Assembly: GCF_001039355.2 (NCBI RefSeq)
Contig: NW_019776070.1
Span: 62,123-82,689 of the forward strand
DNA from: Lingula anatina
Lineage: Eukaryota; Brachiopoda; Lingulata; Lingulida; Lingulidae
Reading direction: 5' to 3'
Length of the DNA: 20,567 bases
Positions within the stretch are counted from its first letter, which is position 1; every line of letters begins with the position of its first letter. Made by a program: the position numbers and the translations under genes. Under the pieces are notes generated by a model. That model was not told where the DNA came from and did no database searches. It was given only the letters and a program-made list of their open reading frames with translations. Below are positions 16,901 to 20,567 of the stretch, in pieces.

Positions 16901-19410
16901 ATTGCCATAAATAACACTTTAATCATCTAAAACTGGTCTTCAGTCTCCTTTTAGAGGAAATATAAACTGAAATCCTGAAAACATACCTTGCAATTTCTCA
17001 GCGGATTTAGACCATATGAAAAAAATAAAAGGCACAATCCTGATAACTTTCACCCATGTATCTACCTAAGTCAACTTATTTAATTGTAGTTTTGTAATCA
17101 ACGTGAATCACGCTTACTTTTGATAAAAGTTTTGTCAGGTCCTCAAATAAATTAGAACAGACTAAATCACAGTCATAGTTAAGGTAAAGTTCTGTGACCA
17201 GTCCCGGTATTCTCCACAGCTGCACCACAGACTCCAGTGCTATCTCCTTCTGCTCATACGAAACACGCACACTCTCTGTCGTGATGATCTCAGTCAGTTT
17301 GATCAAGTAGCTCTGAAAGTAAATGACGATTTTTATTTCCTACTTTGTTGACTTAACTTCAGCCAAAGAATCTTCACAATGAAAGCCTTCCCCCATTGGA
17401 GTCACATTAAAAGTGAGTGTCTCGTAAAAACATCTTGAATAAATTTACTCAGTATTTTTTATTAGTTTGTTTGAATAAATTCTCCTTTTTTGTGCTCTTC
17501 TTATATCAATTGTTCAAATGTTTATGTATTGTTTTACTTCTTTTTATACTTGAATCATAAAAAAAAACATTGGCTTATACCTCCAACTGGAACTTGAGAT
17601 GACTTCTCATAGATTCAAACAATAGAAAGCACACCCTCTGTGCTGCAGCAAATAGGGAGAGACGTTCTGTTTGCAGGAGCTAAAAACACACAATCAAGGT
17701 CTTAAAACTAGACATAATAACTTCAAACAGTAGATTATTTTTTAAGTGTATAACTTGAACATTACTTCAAGTTCAAAAAAATATAAAACAGGTCTTTTTT
17801 GTTTTAAACTTTATATCTTTCTAAATATTAATCACCAGCATGAGAGCAAAATCCAATGTCATGTAAGTAAACCATTATAACTAAATAACCAAAACTCCAT
17901 TGCATTTTTTAAAAATACAGGTAACAACAGAGGCTCACACTAAACAAGTTCCTGCACATTTCATCTTTAACCAGCAGAAGAAGAGAACTGTTATGTGCTA
18001 TGTGATCAGCTCCGGCCTCCAGGCCAATGGTCAAGAGACTCAGACCAATGTGGATCATAACATCAGTATTGTGTCTGTCCAAGGGGTTGGTTAGGGAAAT
18101 CAGGAATCTGAACAGCTCTCTGACACAGGGAAGGCCATATGGTATCAAAGGGCCTGAACCTACCAACGATGTAAACCCAGTGAGTTAAGGTTATACAGTT
18201 CAGAGGTTATCATGATGATAGTCCAACTTTTAAACTCCAAACTTCCAAATCAAGCTTAAGGGAAATTTGTTTAAATGAGTAGCTTTCCATATCTTAGAAT
18301 AGATTAAAGATCAATAAAAAGTATACATTCTCACTGAATTTCTCTATTAATTTACATAATAGACGAGACAGAGCAAGGAGAGAGAGAAAGAGAGACTTCA
18401 CATTCAAATATGCAGTATTATTTCACACTGTCCAGGAAGTACTTCACCTTCTTTGGCCACCTGTTGCTGTGTGAACCGGACTCCGCGTGGGTTGATATAG
18501 TCTACATCCTGTAGAGATGCTGTGTCAGAGACGAGGGACTCCTGGTCACTGCCCTCTACCACAGCATGGCAGCTAGGTTTGTTGGCCTGCTCCATCTCCC
18601 TGTTGGCTTGCTCTATCTCTGTGGCCAAGATCTGAAACATCATATAAATGTCAGTTTTAATTTATCCAAACATAAAAAAATAATGTTTCTGTTAGATTAC
18701 TCTGTAGTGTATTTAATGCCAGTTTCTTCTCTTTTCTTTTAATGTCCATTATCTCATTTATAGAATTTCACTTATTATAATAATAATTATAATAACAATA
18801 ATAATAATAATAATAATGCATTCATAATTATTTTGGTTGTCTCTTCGGGGCCACCTGGTTATACTATCAATAACAAGATTGTCCTGGAACTTTGCAAGAC
18901 CCATATTTAATATTTACAAAGATATCTTAAAACACATTAAATTACATTAAACATACCTTTTCTGAAAAGATAGCATTTAAAAAAATAATAATACTTTCCG
19001 AAATCCCTATTTTACCTAAACAACCACATAATATACAAGTCTGAAGAATATCAGTCAAATGGTTTTTCATTTATTGTGTTATCTCTGAAAGTGCACAGTT
19101 TCAACGGCTAGATGTACAGAAGTGTCTGTACATAAAAAGCACCATACCACATGTTGCAATATTCGATTAACAAGAAATCCAGCCTCACAAATAATCTATG
19201 GCATACCTTGTCAGCCTGAACCACATTGCCTGCTCCACCAATCCCACCACCACCACCAACCCTTTCACCCTTTTCTCTAACCTCTACAGCATCAGGGACA
19301 TCACACACATTCTCGATGTTAATGGTAATATCCCCCGTGGTGCTAGGCCTATACTGGTAATCTTGTGTCTCTTGTGTGTTAGTACTCTGCTCATCTTTCT
19401 CTAGTGCCTC
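2979..19410 (-). CDS. GBF1: GBF1, Golgi brefeldin-A-resistance ARF guanine-nucleotide exchange factor, 32 exons, 5' end outside the window
   Basis: Large Sec7-family exchange factor that loads GTP on ARF-family GTPases at the cis-Golgi/ERGIC, allowing COPI recruitment. Exons in transcript order: 19207-19410, 18448-18631, 17939-18159, 17581-17679, 17118-17312, 16682-16823, 16125-16235, 15680-15780, 15260-15462, 14867-14990, 14358-14483, 13982-14064, 13744-13807, 13191-13363, 12713-12812, 12251-12427, 12012-12076, 11117-11306, 10804-10925, 10224-10377, 9638-9875, 9131-9297, 8521-8731, 7788-7978, 6922-7066, 6440-6570, 5996-6097, 5553-5666, 4780-4939, 4255-4518, 3678-3886, 2979-3032. Every junction keeps phase. 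All introns are GT-AG except the one after exon 20 (GC-AG). The visible product is 1,607 residues; human GBF1 is about 1,860, and the missing part is the N-terminal DCB region. Conserved landmarks recognised from memory of vertebrate GBF1 include [18 protein letters not shown], the HUS box NYDCD (281-285), FRLPGEAP (507-514), [13 protein letters not shown] (552-564), [14 protein letters not shown] and [15 protein letters not shown]. No frameshift or internal stop was found, so the gene looks intact. Coordinates of single junctions could be off by a few bases. Confidence 0.96.
3033..3677 (-). other. Last GBF1 intron, 645 bp
   Basis: AT-rich intron between exons 31 and 32, with donor CAG/GTACTT and acceptor TATGTTTCAG. 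It contains an ATAAATAAATAAATAATAAA simple repeat around 3077-3097. Nothing else is recognisable. If retained, it gives the alternative GBF1 terminus ending at 3666. Confidence 0.7.
4940..6921 (-). other. GBF1 introns between exons 25 and 29
   Basis: Introns 4940-5552, 5667-5995, 6098-6439 and 6571-6921 are AT-rich. The first carries the long-hairpin element (5021-5284). I see no gene, RNA gene or repeat family in the other three. Confidence 0.7.
5021..5284. mobile_element. Long-hairpin (foldback) element in a GBF1 intron
   Basis: Two arms of about 125 bp are near-perfect inverted repeats around a short AT-rich centre at about 5147-5160 (GTTACTATAA repeated). The left arm runs from AGGCTTCATTCACATGCAAT through CACGGTCTGTGCCCTGAATA to GAGCCAGTTACT. 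The right arm is its reverse complement with roughly ten mismatches or small indels. The element lies in the 613-bp intron between exons 28 and 29. It has no coding capacity. The structure fits a foldback element or MITE; no certain target duplication is visible. Confidence 0.8.
5553..7066 (-). other. GBF1: GBF1 HDS3 region exons (exons 25-28)
   Basis: Exons 6922-7066, 6440-6570, 5996-6097 and 5553-5666 encode about residues 1216-1379. Near-verbatim family blocks are [87 protein letters not shown] and [15 protein letters not shown]. Exon 25 was found only by its homology and phase, since it is hidden behind a longer open frame on the opposite strand. Confidence 0.93.
7322..7666. mobile_element. 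TTAA-flanked inverted-repeat element (MITE-like) in a GBF1 intron
   Basis: A 345-bp unit with perfect 23-bp terminal inverted repeats: 7322-7344 (TTAAAGGGATAATAACTCTT and three more bases) and its exact reverse complement at 7644-7666. The outermost TTAA on each side could be the target duplication typical of piggyBac-type insertions, or part of the repeat. The interior is AT-rich and non-coding, with a perfect 26-bp palindrome at 7468-7493. It sits in the intron between exons 24 and 25. The end sequence resembles short repeats I associate with mollusc genomes (recollection, not a search). Confidence 0.78.
7468..7493. repeat. Perfect 26-bp palindrome inside the TTAA element
   Basis: GTTAAAATCTCTT followed directly by its reverse complement, with no spacer. 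It lies inside the 7322-7666 element. Confidence 0.85.
7788..9297 (-). other. GBF1: GBF1 exons 22-24: HDS2-HDS3 linker and start of HDS3 region
   Basis: Exons 9131-9297, 8521-8731 and 7788-7978 encode about residues 1026-1215. Recognisable blocks are [49 protein letters not shown] and [21 protein letters not shown]. The last exon is a charged, disordered-looking stretch rich in Lys and His ([20 protein letters not shown]) followed by an acidic run (SDDEEEFE). This matches the position of a basic then acidic linker in vertebrate GBF1, though the sequence itself is not conserved. Confidence 0.9.
10218..10224 (-). other. Non-canonical GC splice donor (GC-AG intron) in GBF1
   Basis: On the minus strand exon 20 ends ...GCATCACAG and the intron begins GCAAGT; the acceptor before exon 21 at 9876-9877 is a normal TTTAG. 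Apart from the C, the donor is a perfect consensus (CAG then GCAAGT), as is typical of functional GC-AG introns. A GT four codons earlier (GAAGAG then GTGGCA) would also keep frame but would delete VASQ, which corresponds to ISAQ in vertebrate GBF1 as I recall it. Confidence 0.8.
10422..10640 (-). mobile_element. Dispersed inverted-repeat element (MITE-like), copy 2, in a GBF1 intron
   Basis: Inverted second copy of the 132-351 element, lying in the intron between exons 19 and 20 of GBF1 (10378-10803). By eye the two copies differ at only about a dozen positions over some 215 bp, with the same overall length. Similarity stops abruptly at both ends, which is expected of an inserted unit and not of a segmental duplication. 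Confidence 0.78.
11117..13363 (-). other. GBF1: GBF1 HDS1 region exons (exons 14-18)
   Basis: Exons 13191-13363, 12713-12812, 12251-12427, 12012-12076 and 11117-11306 encode about residues 620-854, the first 'homology downstream of Sec7' region. Readable conserved blocks are [56 protein letters not shown] and [13 protein letters not shown]. In the family HDS1 binds lipid/membrane and helps recruit GBF1 to Golgi membranes. Exon 17 is only 65 nt; its inclusion is needed to keep the frame and to supply the conserved VEDF block. Confidence 0.92.
11307..12011 (-). other. GBF1 intron between exons 17 and 18, 705 bp
   Basis: One of the two longest complete introns in the window. It is AT-rich, with a T-tract around 11650-11668, and has no recognisable element. 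Minus-strand frames at 11710-11931 and 11811-12005 are low-complexity, Phe/Leu-rich and not credible genes. Confidence 0.65.
13744..15462 (-). other. GBF1: GBF1 Sec7 catalytic domain exons (exons 9-13)
   Basis: Exons 15260-15462, 14867-14990, 14358-14483, 13982-14064 and 13744-13807 encode about residues 420-619, the ARF exchange module. It starts at [17 protein letters not shown], continues with [13 protein letters not shown], and holds the catalytic glutamate finger E512 in FRLPGEAP. The second conserved motif is [20 protein letters not shown] (545-564). Y546, D554 and M567 sit at the positions that, by alignment from memory with ARNO and human GBF1, mark brefeldin-A-sensitive Sec7 domains. 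The domain therefore looks active and probably drug-sensitive (inference). Confidence 0.95.
15680..16235 (-). other. GBF1: GBF1 HUS-Sec7 linker exons (exons 7-8)
   Basis: Exons 16125-16235 and 15680-15780 encode about residues 348-419, a short linker rich in Pro, Glu and basic residues ([32 protein letters not shown]). Exon 7 has two possible acceptors. Only the one at 16236-16237 (ATCCAG before TAAAACC) fits the phase-1 donor of the preceding exon; the CCCCAG further in would create a stop. The vertebrate linker here is, as I recall, longer and different in sequence. Confidence 0.85.
16682..18159 (-). other. GBF1: GBF1 HUS domain exons (exons 3-6)
   Basis: Exons 17939-18159, 17581-17679, 17118-17312 and 16682-16823 encode about residues 130-348. 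They show the helical-repeat 'homology upstream of Sec7' domain: [66 protein letters not shown] and [18 protein letters not shown]. The NYDCD HUS box is the diagnostic motif of large ARF-GEFs; in the family it takes part in contacts between the DCB and HUS regions. All key residues are present. Confidence 0.93.
18632..19206 (-). other. GBF1 intron between exons 1 and 2, with AAT microsatellite
   Basis: A 575-bp AT-rich intron. An imperfect AAT/TAA trinucleotide array occupies about 18775-18817. A purine-rich AGAGAGAGAAAGAGAGA run lies in the next intron at about 18376-18393. Confidence 0.7.
18775..18817. repeat. AAT trinucleotide microsatellite
   Basis: About fourteen TAA/AAT units with a few interruptions. 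Confidence 0.8.
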
Positions 19411-19592
19411 CTGAAAGTAGTTGATATTTTGATGGTTAAGAACCATGTTAGGTTGCTTCAAAGAAGATCTGTTTCTGTTTAAAGTTTACTACTAATACTA
19501 CCATAAAGGAGAGTAATTTGAATAAGAGTGTGTCTCCAAACAGTTTGTGTGCGCATGCAAACCAGTTTGTAACTGGTACGGTAAAGTGCCAT

Positions 19593-19728
19593 GAATTTCG
19601 AACGGCTCTTGAATTTCGAACGATCTTAAAATCGGCCGTCTGGAGTTTTTTCTGGACCATGAATTTCGGCCAGTAAGCAATTTTGCGCGATCTTGATTTC
19701 GTGAATTTCGTACACCTTAAAATCGGCC
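19593..19728. repeat. Degenerate direct repeats (GAATTTCG / CTTAAAATCGGCC)
   Basis: GAATTTCG occurs four times in 118 bp (19593, 19611, 19661, 19703). CTTAAAATCGGCC occurs twice, at 19625-19637 and 19716-19728, which points to a duplicated unit of about 91 bp. The imperfect hairpin ACCAGTTTGTAACTGGT precedes it at 19561-19577. Confidence 0.7.
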
Positions 19729-20066
19729 ACCGGGCTATTCACGCGCTTATAAAGATCTAACAGTCGGCAATGTTGCCCTAGCGTACCTTTACCTGAGTAC
19801 TACGTGTGCGGCCCAAGGTGCAAGATTACGATCGGTACAGTTAGTTTAGGACGCTAAACAACATCGTCATATCCATTCATTCAGATAACAGGAGAATCTA
19901 TTAAGAGTTGTACTGTCGGGCTGTTGTTTCTTTACCGCAGTATTCGGTGTGAGATAGCGATCGGTAGTTTTGCTGAGGCGAACAATAGCATTGTTAACAG
20001 TAGAGACTTCAGTAACAGAACAAAAGAGCAATATTAAGAGCTGCAATAAAGATTACCATTATTGCT

Positions 20067-20420
20067 TTCTTGTCTCGCTCAGATCGTTCACGATCTCCCG
20101 CCGACGATCTTCCGCTAATGAAGTCACTTGAAATGTACAAATGAAATGAAAAATATTTTTAAAAATTATAAATTCCAATGGGGAGGGATGGAGGGTTAAA
20201 AACAATCGAGAACGATCTCCGGCTGACGATCTTCCGCAAACGAAAGCCACTGAACGAGTATGAGCTTTCTCGTTTCACTCGGATTGCGACGCTGACGATA
20301 CGAAAATTACGTTCTCGTCTCGCCCTTTGGCTTACGAAGTCTCTTTAGCAAATATGAAAATTGCCTCCTGGTCTCTCTCGGATTGCGAACGATCTCTCGC
20401 TGAAAATTTGAAATTTTCCT
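20067..20420. repeat. Degenerate tandem-like repeats (ACGATCTC...GACGATCTTCCGC)
   Basis: A 26-bp segment at 20090-20115 recurs at 20212-20237 with two changes (shared core GACGATCTTCCGC), 122 bp apart. CGGATTGCGA occurs at 20280-20289 and 20379-20388, and a shorter ACGATCTCTCGCT at 20389-20401. Interspersed TTCTCGTCTCGC-like motifs suggest a decayed array with a period near 100-120 bp. Confidence 0.65.
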
Positions 20421-20567
20421 TTTTGTCAATCAGCTTTGTCAGTTGCCGTGCGTATGAATGTCCGGAAGGTGTCCCCTTTCACAAATTGGCCTGTAGTTTG
20501 CTTAGTGTTTTGTACCGCATGAAGGTCACTCTTGTCACTGCTGCATACGGCGTGGAATGTGTATCTT

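Larger units (their letters stand above)
18448..19410 (-). other. GBF1: GBF1 exons 1-2 in the window: DCB-HUS linker
   Basis: Exons 19207-19410 and 18448-18631 encode about residues 1-129 of the visible product. They are low-complexity and poorly conserved: acidic/Gln-rich at first, then a glycine run ([10 protein letters not shown]), then a Gln/Glu helix-like stretch ([18 protein letters not shown]). The conserved block [14 protein letters not shown] introduces the HUS domain and anchors the identification. Exon 1 begins after a TTTCAG acceptor at 19411 in phase 0, so at least one more coding exon lies upstream, outside the window. Confidence 0.9.
19411..20567. other. Incomplete upstream GBF1 intron or 5' region, repeat-rich
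   Basis: More than 1.1 kb with no exon I can recognise on either strand; the DCB exons of GBF1 must be further upstream. The sequence from about 19540 on is less AT-rich than the other introns and is built from short degenerate repeats (next two entries). An AATAAAG at about 20046-20052 followed by a TTGC/CTTGTCTCG stretch is reminiscent of an LTR polyadenylation region, but I found neither paired LTRs nor retrotransposon coding sequence. Confidence 0.5.

Noticed and set aside
19411-20567. Possible DCB-domain exon of GBF1 near the window edge
   Set aside because: No minus-strand frame here shows the helical DCB motifs; the 63-codon frame at 20059-20250 falls in the degenerate repeats.
1-20567. 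tRNA, rRNA, CRISPR, operon or defence-system signals
   Set aside because: None seen; the repeats are dispersed, degenerate or inverted, without regular spacers, and the genes are typical animal genes.

Overview
The window reads as nuclear DNA of an animal, most likely an invertebrate. The DNA is AT-rich and one gene is split into many short exons with GT-AG introns. The encoded proteins are typically metazoan, and the introns carry small inverted-repeat elements. One element has an end beginning TTAAAGGGATAATAACTC, which resembles short repeats I associate with mollusc genomes. Mollusc (perhaps bivalve) is therefore my best guess, but it is an inference. No prokaryotic operon, CRISPR, phage, tRNA or rRNA signal was seen.

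Layout. Positions 1-1050 are non-coding, with one copy (132-351) of a dispersed inverted-repeat element and a plausible promoter/5' leader. Positions 1051-1968 (+) hold an intronless gene for a 305-residue protein made almost entirely of NHL repeats, a six-bladed beta-propeller. Positions 1969-2978 separate two convergent genes and contain candidate poly(A) signals for both strands. From 19410 down to 2979 (-) runs a 5'-truncated GBF1 gene, the large Sec7-family ARF guanine-nucleotide exchange factor of the Golgi. I could trace 32 consecutive exons whose reading phases all match. They total 4,824 nt, or 1,607 residues plus stop, covering the DCB-HUS linker, HUS, Sec7, HDS1, HDS2, HDS3 and the proline/glutamine-rich tail. 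The N-terminal DCB domain must lie beyond 20567. Positions 19411-20567 are the incomplete first visible intron and are filled with degenerate short repeats.

Intronic elements: a 264-bp long-hairpin element (about 5021-5284), a 345-bp element with perfect 23-bp ends that include TTAA (7322-7666), and a second, inverted copy of the 132-351 element (10422-10640).

The two genes have no evident functional link; they are convergent neighbours. I see no new multi-gene system. The points worth a second look are a GC-AG intron in GBF1, two possible C-termini of GBF1, the intronic hairpin and element family, the NHL-only protein, and the repeat-rich 3' edge of the window.
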